DNA from: Pseudomonas viridiflava
Lineage (GTDB): Bacteria > Pseudomonadota > Gammaproteobacteria > Pseudomonadales > Pseudomonadaceae
NCBI RefSeq assembly: GCF_001642795.1
Contig: NZ_LKEH01000019.1
Location: 212,901-276,900 of the forward strand
Reading direction: 5' to 3'
Length of the DNA stretch: 64,000 bases
The notes under the pieces were generated by a model. That model did not search any database, was not told the origin of the DNA, and saw only the letters and a program-made list of their open reading frames with translations. Shown piece by piece: positions 44,192-54,472 of the stretch. The position numbers and the translations under genes were made by a program. How positions within the stretch are numbered: the first letter of the stretch is position 1; each line of letters opens with the position of its first letter.

Positions 44192-44542
44192 ATGACTAAC
44201 AAAATCATTCTTGCCCTCGAAGCAGAGCAGATGACCAAAGAGATCCCTACCTTTGCCCCGGGCGACACCGTTGTCGTTCAGGTGAAAGTGAAGGAAGGCG
44301 ACCGCGCTCGTCTGCAGGCCTTTGAAGGCGTTGTAATTGCCAAGCGTAACCGTGGCGTGAACAGTGCTTTCACTGTTCGTAAAATCTCCAACGGTGTTGG
44401 CGTTGAGCGTACTTTCCAGACCTACAGCCCGCAAATCGACAGCATGGCTGTGAAACGTCGCGGTGACGTTCGCAAGGCCAAACTGTACTACCTGCGTGAC
44501 CTGTCCGGTAAAGCAGCTCGCATCAAGGAAAAACTGTCCTGA
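44192..44542 (+). CDS. rplS: 50S ribosomal protein L19
   Basis: 116 aa, with [20 protein letters not shown] and the basic [11 protein letters not shown] segment of L19. AGGAG lies before the ATG. Last gene of the operon. Confidence 0.97.
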   Translation: MTNKIILALEAEQMTKEIPTFAPGDTVVVQVKVKEGDRARLQAFEGVVIAKRNRGVNSAFTVRKISNGVGVERTFQTYSPQIDSMAVKRRGDVRKAKLYYLRDLSGKAARIKEKLS

Positions 44543-44561
44543 TACAGTTTTTCGATGCATG

Positions 44562-44589
44562 AAAAAAGCAGCCTTCGGGCTGCTTTTTT
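44562..44589 (+). terminator. Terminator of the rpsP-rplS operon
   Basis: AAAAAAGCAGCC-TTC-GGGCTGCTTTTTT: strong stem with a T-run, 20 nt after the rplS stop. Confidence 0.92.
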
Positions 44590-44643
44590 ATTGTCTGGTG
44601 TTTAATGATGCATCTTCGTCCTGCTGCATAAGCCCGAGTACCC

Positions 44644-45540
44644 ATGCCTGCCATCGACCACCCGCTGATTGACCAGTTTCTCGACGCCCTCTGGTTGGAG
44701 AAGGGCCTGTCCGACAACACCCGAGACGCCTATCGCAGCGATCTGGCCCTGTTTCACGGCTGGCTGCAGGAACGCAACGTAGACCTGGCCACTGCCGGGC
44801 GCGAGGCCATTCTCGATCATCTGGCCTGGCGGGTGGATCAGGCCTACAAGCCGCGCTCGACCGCGCGGTTTCTGTCGGGCGCGCGCGGTTTCTATCGCTA
44901 CCTGCTGCGCGAAAAGCTGATCGCTGTCGATCCCACCCTGCAGGTCGACATGCCGCAACTGGGCAAGCCGCTGCCCAAGTCGCTGTCCGAAGCTGACGTA
45001 GAAGCGCTGCTGGCGGCGCCGGACCTGAGTGAAGCCATTGGCGAACGGGATCGCGCAATGCTTGAAGTGCTCTATGCCTGCGGTCTGCGGGTGACCGAGC
45101 TGATCAGTCTGACGCTGGAGCAGGTCAATCTGCGTCAGGGCGTGCTGCGGGTGATGGGCAAGGGCAGCAAGGAACGTCTGGTACCGATGGGCGAGGAAGC
45201 CATTGTCTGGGTTGAGCGTTACATGCGGGGTGCCCGGGACGAGCTGTTGAACGGTCGTCCCAGTGATGTGCTGTTTCCCAGTCAGCGCGGGGAACAGATG
45301 ACCCGGCAGACCTTCTGGCATCGGATCAAGCATCAGGCCATGGTCGCGGGCATCGATAAATCCCTATCCCCGCATACGCTGCGCCATGCGTTTGCCACGC
45401 ATCTGCTCAACCACGGTGCCGATCTTCGTGTGGTGCAAATGTTGCTGGGTCACAGCGATCTGTCAACGACGCAAATCTATACGCATGTGGCACGTGCCAG
45501 GCTTCAGGATCTGCATGCCAGGCACCATCCGCGAGGATAG
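44644..45540 (+). CDS. xerD: Tyrosine recombinase XerD
   Basis: Resolves chromosome dimers at dif with XerC. 298 aa: N-terminal SAM-like domain (MPAIDHPLIDQFLDALWLEKG) and catalytic Arg in YACGLRVTEL. HTLRHAFATHLLNHGADLR, LLGHSDLSTTQIYTHVA supply the His, Arg, His and Tyr. Assigned to XerD by length and by the following dsbC-hom-thrC order. Confidence 0.93.
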   Translation: MPAIDHPLIDQFLDALWLEKGLSDNTRDAYRSDLALFHGWLQERNVDLATAGREAILDHLAWRVDQAYKPRSTARFLSGARGFYRYLLREKLIAVDPTLQVDMPQLGKPLPKSLSEADVEALLAAPDLSEAIGERDRAMLEVLYACGLRVTELISLTLEQVNLRQGVLRVMGKGSKERLVPMGEEAIVWVERYMRGARDELLNGRPSDVLFPSQRGEQMTRQTFWHRIKHQAMVAGIDKSLSPHTLRHAFATHLLNHGADLRVVQMLLGHSDLSTTQIYTHVARARLQDLHARHHPRG

Positions 45541-45686
45541 TTCCGGTTGCAAATTACCCGGCGTCCTGACGTCGTCCGGGTCGGTGTTACGGGCCTTATG
45601 TGATAGGCTTTGCCGGTTTCGCAGAACCAGGCCGACCTGCTACGTTTGCGCAGTGGTCGTCCTGTCCGCCGTCGATAGGAGTTTTC

Positions 45687-46427
45687 ATGCGCTTGCCCCA
45701 GATTTTTGCTGCTGCCGTTGTTGCACTGGCTGGTACGTTCAGCACGTTTGTCCTGGCCGATGCCGCTCCTGAGCAGGCCATTCGCAAGACCCTCGATACG
45801 CTCAAACTGGAACTTCCGGTGGAAAGCATCGCACCGAGTCCGCTCAATGGTCTTTACGAGGTCAAGCTCAAGGGTGGCCGCGTGCTGTATGCCAGCGCCG
45901 ACGGGCAATTCGTGGTTCAGGGTTACCTGTTTCAGGTCCAGAACGGCAAGCCGGTCAACCTGACCGAGAAAACCGAGCGTCTGGCCATTTCCAAGACCAT
46001 CAATGCCATTCCGGCCGCCGAGATGGTGGTTTACCCGGCTGTGGGTGAAACCAAATCGCACATCACCGTGTTCACCGATACCACGTGCCCCTATTGCCAC
46101 AAGCTTCATGAAGAAGTCGGCGAGCTGAACAAGATGGGCGTTGAAGTGCGTTATCTCGCCTTCCCGCGTCAGGGTCTGGGTTCTCCGGGTGACGAGCAGT
46201 TGCAGGCCGTCTGGTGTTCCAAGGACCGCAAGGGTGCCATGGACCGTATGGTCGACGGCAAGGACATCAAAGCCGCCAAGTGCGACAACCCGGTTACCAA
46301 ACAGTACGAGCTGGGTCAGTCCATCGGTGTGAATGGCACGCCGGCGATCGTTCTGGCCGATGGTCAGGTCATCCCGGGCTATCAGCCTGCAGCCCAGGTC
46401 GCCAAGCTGGCGCTGGGTGCCAAGTAA
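45687..46427 (+). CDS. dsbC: Thiol:disulfide interchange protein DsbC
   Basis: Periplasmic disulfide isomerase (246 aa). Signal peptide MRLPQIFAAAVVALAGTF, ending near VLADA. An N-terminal dimerisation domain is followed by a thioredoxin domain with the CPYC active site in TDTTCPYCHKLHEEVG and a cis-Pro segment GVNGTPAIVL. The open frame extends to 45600 but lacks a signal there. Confidence 0.96.
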   Translation: MRLPQIFAAAVVALAGTFSTFVLADAAPEQAIRKTLDTLKLELPVESIAPSPLNGLYEVKLKGGRVLYASADGQFVVQGYLFQVQNGKPVNLTEKTERLAISKTINAIPAAEMVVYPAVGETKSHITVFTDTTCPYCHKLHEEVGELNKMGVEVRYLAFPRQGLGSPGDEQLQAVWCSKDRKGAMDRMVDGKDIKAAKCDNPVTKQYELGQSIGVNGTPAIVLADGQVIPGYQPAAQVAKLALGAK

Positions 46428-46561
46428 TACCTGGCGCAGCTTTGGCGCTGCGTCGTGACACAACGGCCTTGCCGCCGTCTCGCTAAATTGTAGTCGCGTG
46501 GCGATACGCGACTGTTTTTCACAGCCGATTCAGGATCGGCTGTTTTTCGGGGAGTTCATCA

Positions 46562-47866
46562 GTGAAACCGGTCAAAGTAGGCATATGTGGGCTGGGTACT
46601 GTCGGTGGCGGTACTTTCAACGTACTCAAACGTAACGCCGAGGAGATTGCCCGCCGCGCCGGGCGTGGAATCGAAGTTGCGCAAATTGCGGTTCGTACAC
46701 CAAACCCCAACTGCCAGATTACCGGTACGCCTACCACCAGCGATGTGTTCGCAGTGGCCAGCAACCCTGAAATCGACATCATCATCGAGCTGATCGGTGG
46801 CTACACGGTCGCCCGCGAGCTGGTGCTCAAGGCCATCGAAAACGGCAAGCACGTGGTCACCGCCAACAAGGCGCTGATTGCCGTTCATGGCAACGAAATC
46901 TTCGCCAAGGCTCGCGAGAAGGGCGTCATCGTTGCGTTCGAAGCGGCGGTCGCTGGTGGCATCCCGGTCATCAAGGCAATTCGTGAAGGCCTCTCGGCAA
47001 ACCGTATCAACTGGGTGGCCGGCATCATCAACGGTACCGGCAACTTCATCCTGACCGAAATGCGCGAGAAGGGCCGCACCTTCCCGGACGTGCTGGCTGA
47101 AGCGCAGGCGCTGGGCTATGCCGAAGCGGACCCGACATTCGACGTCGAGGGCATCGACGCCGCTCACAAGCTGACCATCCTGGCGTCCATTGCATTCGGT
47201 ATTCCGTTGCAGTTCGACAAGGCCTATACCGAAGGCATCACCAAGTTAACCACCGCCGACGTGAATTACGCCGAAGCGCTGGGCTATCGCATCAAGCATC
47301 TGGGTGTGGCGCGTAGCACCGCACAGGGCATCGAGTTGCGCGTGCACCCGACCCTGATTCCCGCCGACCGTCTGATCGCCAACGTCAACGGCGTGATGAA
47401 TGCTGTAATGGTCAACGGTGACGCATCCGGTTCGACGCTGTTCTACGGTGCCGGTGCAGGCATGGAGCCGACCGCTTCCTCGGTCATCGCCGACCTGGTG
47501 GATGTCGTGCGCGCCATGACCTCCGATCCAGAGAACCGCGTACCGCATCTGGCCTTCCAGCCCGATTCGCTGTCGGCTCATCCGATCCTGCCGATCGAAG
47601 CCTGTGAAAGCGCCTATTACCTGCGTATCCAGGCCAAGGATCATCCGGGCGTCCTGGCTCAGGTGGCGAGCATCCTGTCCGAGCGCGGCATCAATATAGA
47701 GTCGATCATGCAGAAGGAAGTCGAAGAGCATGACGGTCTGGTACCGATGATTCTGCTGACGCATCGAGTGATCGAGCAGCGTATCAACGACGCCATTGAA
47801 GCGCTGGAAGCCCTGCAGGACGTAGTCGGCCCGGTGGTTCGCATCCGTGTTGAACATCTGAATTAA
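46562..47866 (+). CDS. hom: Homoserine dehydrogenase
   Basis: NAD(P)H-dependent reduction of aspartate semialdehyde to homoserine. 434 aa starting with GTG (VKPVKVGICGLGTVGGG, Rossmann GxGxxG). AGADPTFDVEGIDAAHK-type catalytic region and a C-terminal ACT domain (AKDHPGVLAQVASILSERGI), implying threonine feedback. Upstream of thrC. Confidence 0.97.
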   Translation: MKPVKVGICGLGTVGGGTFNVLKRNAEEIARRAGRGIEVAQIAVRTPNPNCQITGTPTTSDVFAVASNPEIDIIIELIGGYTVARELVLKAIENGKHVVTANKALIAVHGNEIFAKAREKGVIVAFEAAVAGGIPVIKAIREGLSANRINWVAGIINGTGNFILTEMREKGRTFPDVLAEAQALGYAEADPTFDVEGIDAAHKLTILASIAFGIPLQFDKAYTEGITKLTTADVNYAEALGYRIKHLGVARSTAQGIELRVHPTLIPADRLIANVNGVMNAVMVNGDASGSTLFYGAGAGMEPTASSVIADLVDVVRAMTSDPENRVPHLAFQPDSLSAHPILPIEACESAYYLRIQAKDHPGVLAQVASILSERGINIESIMQKEVEEHDGLVPMILLTHRVIEQRINDAIEALEALQDVVGPVVRIRVEHLN

Positions 47867-47916
47867 TCAAGGCGGCGAGCCTGCGGGCTCGACGCTCAGA
47901 CCAAAGGTTTGATCCC

Positions 47917-49326
47917 ATGCGCTATATCAGTACTCGCGGCCAAGCGCCTGCGCTGAATTTCGAAGATGTGCTGTTGGCCGGACTGGCCACCGATGGCGGC
48001 CTGTATGTGCCGGAAAACCTGCCGCGCTTCACCCAGGAAGAGATCGCGTCCTGGGCAGGTCTGCCTTACCACGAGCTGGCTTTCCGGGTGATGCGGCCGT
48101 TCGTGACCGGCAGCATCCCGGACGCGGACTTCAAGCAGATTCTCGAAGAAACCTACGGCGTGTTCTCCCACAGCGCCATTGCACCGCTGCGTCAGTTGAA
48201 CGGTAACGAATGGGTTCTGGAACTGTTCCACGGCCCGACGCTGGCGTTCAAGGATTTCGCCCTGCAGCTGCTCGGTCGCCTGCTGGATTACGTGCTGGCC
48301 AAGCGTGGCGAGCGCGTCGTCATCATGGGCGCCACGTCCGGTGATACCGGCTCGGCTGCCATTGAAGGCTGCCGTCGCTGTGACAACGTCGATATCTTCA
48401 TCCTGCACCCGAACAATCGCGTGTCGGACGTTCAGCGTCGCCAGATGACCACCATCTTCGGTGACAACATCCACAACATCGCCGTGGAAGGCAACTTCGA
48501 CGACTGCCAGGAGATGGTCAAGGCCAGCTTCGCCGATCAGAGCTTCCTGAAAGGTACTCGTCTGGTCGCGGTCAACTCGATCAACTGGGCGCGGATCATG
48601 GCCCAGATCGTCTACTACTTCCACGCCTCGCTGCAATTGGGCGGCCCTGCGCGCTCGGTGTCGTTCTCGGTACCGACCGGCAACTTCGGCGACATCTTCG
48701 CCGGTTACCTGGCCCGCAACATGGGCCTGCCGATCAATCAACTGATCGTGGCCACCAACCGCAACGACATCCTGCACCGCTTCATGAGCGGCAATCAGTA
48801 CGTCAAGGAAACCCTGCACGCCACGCTGTCGCCGTCGATGGACATCATGGTGTCGTCCAACTTCGAACGTCTGCTCTTCGACATGCACGGTCGCAACGGC
48901 CTGGCCATTGCCGAGCTGATGAGCAACTTCAGGCAGGGTGGCGGTTTCAGCGTCGAAGAAGAGCGCTGGACCGAGACCCGCAAGCTGTTCGATTCTCTGG
49001 CAGTGAGTGACGAAGAGACCTGCGAAACCATCGCCGATGTGTTTGTAAAGACCGGCGAATTGCTGGACCCGCATACCGCAATCGGTGTCAGGGCGGCACG
49101 CGAATGCCGACGCAGCCTGGACACGCCTATGGTGATTCTGGGCACGGCGCATCCGGTCAAGTTCCCCGAGGCAGTCGAGAAGGCGGGCGTAGGAAAAGCA
49201 CTTGAGCTACCTGCACATATGTCTGATCTTTTCGAGCGTGACGAACGCTGCACGGTTCTGCCCAATGACCTGAAAGCCATACAGGCTTTCGTCAGCCAGC
49301 ATGGCAACCGCGGAAAACCGCTCTGA
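47917..49326 (+). CDS. thrC: Threonine synthase
   Basis: Last step of threonine synthesis (469 aa, PLP-dependent). PLP lysine in GPTLAFKDFALQLLG, phosphate loop GATSGDTGSAAIEG and SFSVPTGNFGDIFAGYL. In an operon with hom (50 nt gap). Confidence 0.97.
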   Translation: MRYISTRGQAPALNFEDVLLAGLATDGGLYVPENLPRFTQEEIASWAGLPYHELAFRVMRPFVTGSIPDADFKQILEETYGVFSHSAIAPLRQLNGNEWVLELFHGPTLAFKDFALQLLGRLLDYVLAKRGERVVIMGATSGDTGSAAIEGCRRCDNVDIFILHPNNRVSDVQRRQMTTIFGDNIHNIAVEGNFDDCQEMVKASFADQSFLKGTRLVAVNSINWARIMAQIVYYFHASLQLGGPARSVSFSVPTGNFGDIFAGYLARNMGLPINQLIVATNRNDILHRFMSGNQYVKETLHATLSPSMDIMVSSNFERLLFDMHGRNGLAIAELMSNFRQGGGFSVEEERWTETRKLFDSLAVSDEETCETIADVFVKTGELLDPHTAIGVRAARECRRSLDTPMVILGTAHPVKFPEAVEKAGVGKALELPAHMSDLFERDERCTVLPNDLKAIQAFVSQHGNRGKPL

Positions 49327-49349
49327 CGGAATCGTTGTGTAACAACTTT

Positions 49350-49380
49350 AGGCCCGCCCACCAGCGGGCCTTCTCGTTTC
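49350..49380 (+). terminator. Terminator after hom-thrC
   Basis: GGCCCGC-CCACCA-GCGGGCC followed by TTCTCGTTTC. It separates the threonine operon from the sensor kinase gene. Confidence 0.8.
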
Positions 49381-49446
49381 TACGTGCCAAACTTCCGGGG
49401 GTTTTCAGTTCATACAGATGAGTCGGTCGTTGTGAAGCAAGCAAGT

Positions 49447-52400
49447 ATGCAAGGTGTTGTCAGGGGGACAGGCAAGGTAACGGGTGATCGCGTCTGGCAC
49501 GCGATGGCTTTTCTGCTGATTCTTGTTTTTGCTCGGGCGGCGGTCGCTGCACAGAGTCTGCCGTTTACCCTGACAGCCCCCTTTCTGGCTTCTCCCGACC
49601 TGCCGCTGGAAGTCTCTGACCGGCAGTGGCTGGATCAGCGCAAGGTGCTTCGCGTCGGTATCGCCATTGCCGACTACGAACCCATCGATATCACCAGTGA
49701 CCGCAATCGCTATCAGGGCATCAGTGCCGACTACCTGGGGCTGGTCGGCGATCAGCTCAACATATCCATGCAAGTCACCGGATTCGCCCAGCGCGAGGAA
49801 GCCATCGACGCTCTGCGCAATGGAAGCATCGACATACTGACCAGCGCCAATGGGTTCGAACGGGGTGTGAAGGGGCTGGCGTTTTCCACCGAATACATGC
49901 CGGATCACTCGATCGTGGTCGGGCGGGGCAACGACCTTAGTCCTTCGCTCAGTCTTGCAGGCAAGAAAGTGGTTTTACTCGACGGCTATGCGGATTCGGA
50001 TGTCGTGCACCGCGCCTATCCACAGAGCGAGATCATCATCGCTCCCAACCTCTACAGTGCGCTCGAGGCCTTGAGCCAGGGCGAGGCGGACGTCTTCATC
50101 GGTAACGAGGTCATCGTCCGTTCCTATATCGCGCTGCGGCCCTATCTGGGCTTGCAGATAAAGTTTGAAAGCGTGCTGCCACCGGTGGGGTTCGCATTCG
50201 CGGTGCGTGCGCAGGAACAGCGATTGCTGGGCCTGATCGACCGTGCGCTGGCCAGCATCGATCCCGCTGTCTGTCGCGAAGTCACCGGACGCTGGACGGT
50301 GGGGCTGGGTGCAGATCTGGCAGGGCAACGCATCAGCCTGACGGGTGCCGAGCGGCGCTGGATCGTCAAGCATCCCAGCGTCACGGTATCCACAACCCAA
50401 CACCCACCCTATATCTACAAGGACCGGAATGGTCAGTGGGTGGGGCTCAATATCGACGTGCTGGCGCGCATATCACGCATGACCGGTCTGCAGTTCATTC
50501 ACCGCGAAGTGCCTTCCACGCAGCAGAGCATAGACGCCTTGCGCACCGGCATGGCCGACATGAACACCACGCTTGCGGAAAACCCGGAGCGTCGGCGCTT
50601 TCTGGATTTCACCTATTCCTTCGGCGGCAACAGCTGGGTTTTCGTCGTGCGCTCCGACAGTTCTTCCAATGTCTCGCTGGCAAGCCTGGAAGGGCGGGTA
50701 CTTGCCTTGCCCGCCCGGCATGCCCTTGAAGATCAGATACGGCGCGAGTATCCACAGATTCAGCTAAAGCTTGCCAACACCTATGATCAGGCGCGGTCGA
50801 TGGTGGAAAGCGGTGTTGCCGATGCAACCATTCAGAACGAGGCAGGCGCCTATCTGTTTCCGTCCGGCGAGCTGAAGGTCGCCCGCAGCGTTGACGGAAA
50901 ATGGTCGCCGGACCGGTTTTCAGTGGTCAAGTCGCAACCCGAGTTGCTGGGCATTCTCAACAAGGCGCTGGAAGAGTTCCCAGTCGCCGAACTGCGCTCC
51001 ATCAGAGTGAAGTGGCTGGGCTCGACCTTACCCCAGCCTTCGCTCTGGACCCGCATACCGCAATGGGTCATATGGGCGGTGATCCTGGCGCTGTTGACCG
51101 GTCTGGTATCGCTGCTTTGGAGCAGCAGGCTGAAGGCGCAGATTCGGCAACGTCTGCGGGTGGAAAGGCAATTGAGTGACCAGTTGGCCTTCAAGCGCGC
51201 ATTGCTCGATGGCATTCCCAACCCGATCTATGTGCGCGACCTCAAGGGTCGGCTGATTTCCTGTAACCGGAGTTACGAAGAAAGCTTCGGCGTCAGTTTC
51301 GAGCAACTGAATGGCCGACGACTGACCGATGTCGATCTGATACCTCGCTCCGTAGCCGAGCAGATGCACGCCGATTACGTGAAACTGCTGGAGGATCATC
51401 AGCCGATTTTTGCCGATCGCACCATGGAGCTTTACGGCAAGCGTGTGGATGCCTGGCAATGGACGGTACCTTTCTTCGGCGCGGACGGCCAATTACAGGG
51501 GTTGCTGGGTGGCTGGATCGATATAACCGAGCGCAAGCGGCTGGAGCTGCAGCTGGAAGAAGCGCTGCGCCAGGCGGACCAGGCGAACGAGGCCAAAAGC
51601 GCATTTCTGGCTACCATGAGTCATGAGATTCGCACCCCGATGGGCGCAATCATCGGTCTGCTGGAGCTTGAGTGCGCGCAGGCGCTGCGTCTCGGGCATC
51701 AGCCTTCCCAGGCCATTCGGGTGGCGCATCGCTCGGCTCAGGAGCTTGTGGCGCTGGTGGGCGACAGTCTGGATCTGGCCCGCATCGAAGCCGGGGGCAT
51801 GAAGTTGTCCCTTGAAGTCACGTCTTTACAGGCCTTCTTCGAGGGCGTTGTTCATCTGTTCGCCGCTCAGGCCGAGGCGAAAGGGCTGGCGCTTCGTCTT
51901 GAGCTCGACGAGCGAGTGAAAGGCGATTACTGGCTGGATCCCTTGAGGCTGCGTCAGGTCCTGCACAATCTGGTGGGTAACGCGTTGAAGTTCACCGGCC
52001 AGGGCGCCGTGGTGATTACTGTACAGGCACTTGATGCACAGCCCGCTGACGGCACCACGGAGTCGCGTATACGTATCGGTGTCGAGGACAGCGGCCCTGG
52101 TATCGAGCCGGAGCGCCAGCAACAGGTATTTCAGCCTTTCATTCAGGCCAGCGACGACACGGCCGCCCGTTACGGCGGTACCGGGCTCGGGCTGAGTATC
52201 TCCCGCCAACTGGTGGAGCTGATGGGCGGTGATATCAGCCTGCACAGTGAACCGGGTAACGGGACGCGGATTGCCATCGACGTCTCGTTCGCCAGAGTTC
52301 AGCACGCCGTCGCACCGGATGGAAAATCCGTCGCGACGCCTGCAGACCAGCGCAGTCTGCATTTGCTGGTGGTCGATGATCTGTCCGCCAATCGTATGGT

Positions 52401-53088
52401 GCTGACTCGTCAGCTCGAGTTTCTCGGCCATCAGGTGGTGCCTGTCGACGGCGGCGAAACTGCGCTGAACGTTTGGCGGGAAGGTGAATTCGATGCCGTT
52501 ATCACCGATTGCAACATGCCAGGCATCAGTGGCTATGCCCTGACAGAAGCCATCAGGCGTATCGAGGCGCAGGAGAGGCGCCAGCGGTGCCCCGTCATCG
52601 GTTGCACGGCCAATGCGCTGAGCGATGAAAACCTGCGCTGTGAAGCGTCGGGCATGGACGGCCTGCTGATAAAACCCTTGTCGCTGGAGCGTCTGGCTCA
52701 TGAACTGGCAGAGCTGGTCCGAGAGCCGACCTTCGATCTTCAGACCTTGCAGCGCATGACCCAGGCCAATCAACAACAGATGCAGCGTCTGCTGGCCGAA
52801 CTCTGGAAAAACCTTCTGCATGAACACTCGGCGCTGGAAGCTGCCGTGCACTCGCGGGACTGGCCGACACTTGGAGCATCGCTGCACCGCCTCAAGGGCG
52901 CCGCCAGCCTGATCGATGCCATGCCGTTGGCCAGGGCGTGCATGGCGCTGGATGACGCCACCCGGCGCGAGGCCGAAACCGATACGCTTGAACGCTGGCC
53001 GGCACTGGAGATGGCCATCGGCAGCCTGCGCATGGACATCGAAGTGCATCTGGTGGAGCTGCCCGAAATATCGCCTCAGCCTGGATGA
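49447..53088 (+). CDS. BvgS-like hybrid sensor kinase of a Roc/Sad-type cluster
   Basis: About 1213 aa. Two periplasmic SBP_bac_3 (Venus flytrap) domains (LRVGIAIADYEP; VTVSTTQHPPYIYKD), one membrane segment (WVIWAVILALLTGLVSLLW), a PAS domain, HisKA with the phospho-His in MSHEIRTPMG (about residue 726), HATPase_c (N box HNLVGNALKF; GTGLGLSIS), a receiver with Asp in VITDCNMPG (about 1021) and Hpt with His in LHRLKGAASLID (about 1147). The gene order of kinase, REC-EAL protein and NarL regulator equals P. aeruginosa rocS1-rocR-rocA1. The frame opens at 49384, but ATG 49447 clears the thrC terminator and gives a good signal sequence. Confidence 0.85.
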   Translation: MQGVVRGTGKVTGDRVWHAMAFLLILVFARAAVAAQSLPFTLTAPFLASPDLPLEVSDRQWLDQRKVLRVGIAIADYEPIDITSDRNRYQGISADYLGLVGDQLNISMQVTGFAQREEAIDALRNGSIDILTSANGFERGVKGLAFSTEYMPDHSIVVGRGNDLSPSLSLAGKKVVLLDGYADSDVVHRAYPQSEIIIAPNLYSALEALSQGEADVFIGNEVIVRSYIALRPYLGLQIKFESVLPPVGFAFAVRAQEQRLLGLIDRALASIDPAVCREVTGRWTVGLGADLAGQRISLTGAERRWIVKHPSVTVSTTQHPPYIYKDRNGQWVGLNIDVLARISRMTGLQFIHREVPSTQQSIDALRTGMADMNTTLAENPERRRFLDFTYSFGGNSWVFVVRSDSSSNVSLASLEGRVLALPARHALEDQIRREYPQIQLKLANTYDQARSMVESGVADATIQNEAGAYLFPSGELKVARSVDGKWSPDRFSVVKSQPELLGILNKALEEFPVAELRSIRVKWLGSTLPQPSLWTRIPQWVIWAVILALLTGLVSLLWSSRLKAQIRQRLRVERQLSDQLAFKRALLDGIPNPIYVRDLKGRLISCNRSYEESFGVSFEQLNGRRLTDVDLIPRSVAEQMHADYVKLLEDHQPIFADRTMELYGKRVDAWQWTVPFFGADGQLQGLLGGWIDITERKRLELQLEEALRQADQANEAKSAFLATMSHEIRTPMGAIIGLLELECAQALRLGHQPSQAIRVAHRSAQELVALVGDSLDLARIEAGGMKLSLEVTSLQAFFEGVVHLFAAQAEAKGLALRLELDERVKGDYWLDPLRLRQVLHNLVGNALKFTGQGAVVITVQALDAQPADGTTESRIRIGVEDSGPGIEPERQQQVFQPFIQASDDTAARYGGTGLGLSISRQLVELMGGDISLHSEPGNGTRIAIDVSFARVQHAVAPDGKSVATPADQRSLHLLVVDDLSANRMVLTRQLEFLGHQVVPVDGGETALNVWREGEFDAVITDCNMPGISGYALTEAIRRIEAQERRQRCPVIGCTANALSDENLRCEASGMDGLLIKPLSLERLAHELAELVREPTFDLQTLQRMTQANQQQMQRLLAELWKNLLHEHSALEAAVHSRDWPTLGASLHRLKGAASLIDAMPLARACMALDDATRREAETDTLERWPALEMAIGSLRMDIEVHLVELPEISPQPG

Positions 53089-53203
53089 ACACACTGCGCA
53101 CCGGGACCGGGTGTAGCGTTTTAAGACTTGTCCTATGGGGATCGCTTTCTCGAGCCTCTAGAGTACGGCCTCTCTGGGCCCGATGGCTTTTTCCCCGATA
53201 GGC

Positions 53204-54472
53204 ATGATTGTGTGTTCACTCAAGGTTCTGGTTCTCGAAGACCACCCCTTTCAATTGATGGCGTTGCACCAGATGCTCAACGCCAATCAGATTTTCGATG
53301 TGCGAACCGCTGAAAGTGTCGAAGCGGCCCGTGCATCCCTGAACAGCCGTGGCCCTGTCGATATCGCCATCTGTGACTTGCAGATGGACGGTCCGGATGG
53401 CCTGGAGCTGATTCGTTATCTGGCTGCCGAAAACATGGCCAATGCCCTGATCATTCTGAGCAGTACGGCCACCTCGATACTTGAAGGCGTAGCCCGTCTT
53501 GCCGTTGCTCAGGGCCTGGAAGTGCTGGGTTGCCTGTCCAAACCTGCATCCGCCGCAGCCTTGAGCGAGTTGTTCAAGGCTTATCAGCCACCTGCGCTCA
53601 AGGTCGAAGAATCAGCTCCCAAGCGGCAAGTGCCCTGCGCGCTGAATGCTCTGCAGTTGTTCGGCGACGCCATGGAGCCTGCAGCGTGCGCCACGCAATG
53701 GGTCGCTCACTTTCAGCCAAAGGTCAGTCTCGACGGTGATGTTCTGGGTGCCGAGGCGCTGGTGCGCTGGCAGCACCCGGTGTACGGCCTGCTGACACCG
53801 GGCCAGTTTATGGAGGTCATCGAGGCCGAAGGACTGATCGAGCCGTTGACCTGGCGCGTGCTGGATCAGGCGCTGGCGTTTTCGGCGCAGATGAACCGTG
53901 AGCAGGGGCGGGCGCTACCGGTATCGGTGAATCTTGCACCGCAGATACTCCAGCAGATGGATTTCGCTGAACAGATCACGCAGGCGCTTGCGCGTCATGA
54001 GTTGCCGGCCAGTGTGCTGACACTGGAAATCCTTGAGCAGGACGCGCAGCAGCCACAGAACTGGCAATTGGAAGAGCTGTTAAGGCTTTGCATGCAGGGC
54101 TGTAAATTGTCGATCGACGACTTCGGTATGGGGGCCTCGAACATCGATCGCCTGCTGCAGTTGCCTTTCAGCGAGTTGAAGATCCCCACCGATTTCGTTC
54201 GAGGCATAGGGGATGATGTTCGCAAGGCTGCCGTCGTTGCGGGTGCGATGGTCATGGCTCAGCGCTTGTCCATGAACGTGGTGGTGGAGGGCGTCGAAAC
54301 CCTGGATGATTTTCACAGCGTGTTGGCGCTTGGCACACCGGCCATTCAAGGCTATTTCATTGCCCGGCCGATGGCCCCGGTGGATCTGGCACGATGGCTG
54401 TTCGAACGCAGCGCGGCTTCCCACGCACATGCCGCGGCGCTTACGACAGACCATGTTCCTGCAGATACATGA
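53204..54472 (+). CDS. REC-EAL response regulator, RocR-like c-di-GMP phosphodiesterase
   Basis: About 422 aa. Receiver domain with phospho-Asp in AICDLQMDG; the EAL domain begins VAHFQPKVSLDGDVLGAEAL. Active-site features: EAL Glu, Asn in SVNLAPQ, the DDF of LSIDDFGMGAS, LKIPTDFV (loop with Lys) and EGVET. DDFGTG is altered to DDFGMG, but the metal ligands are kept. Phosphorylation by the upstream kinase would control c-di-GMP breakdown. ATG 53183 or GTG 53210 are alternative starts. Overlaps the convergent NarL gene by 32 bp. Confidence 0.85.
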   Translation: MIVCSLKVLVLEDHPFQLMALHQMLNANQIFDVRTAESVEAARASLNSRGPVDIAICDLQMDGPDGLELIRYLAAENMANALIILSSTATSILEGVARLAVAQGLEVLGCLSKPASAAALSELFKAYQPPALKVEESAPKRQVPCALNALQLFGDAMEPAACATQWVAHFQPKVSLDGDVLGAEALVRWQHPVYGLLTPGQFMEVIEAEGLIEPLTWRVLDQALAFSAQMNREQGRALPVSVNLAPQILQQMDFAEQITQALARHELPASVLTLEILEQDAQQPQNWQLEELLRLCMQGCKLSIDDFGMGASNIDRLLQLPFSELKIPTDFVRGIGDDVRKAAVVAGAMVMAQRLSMNVVVEGVETLDDFHSVLALGTPAIQGYFIARPMAPVDLARWLFERSAASHAHAAALTTDHVPADT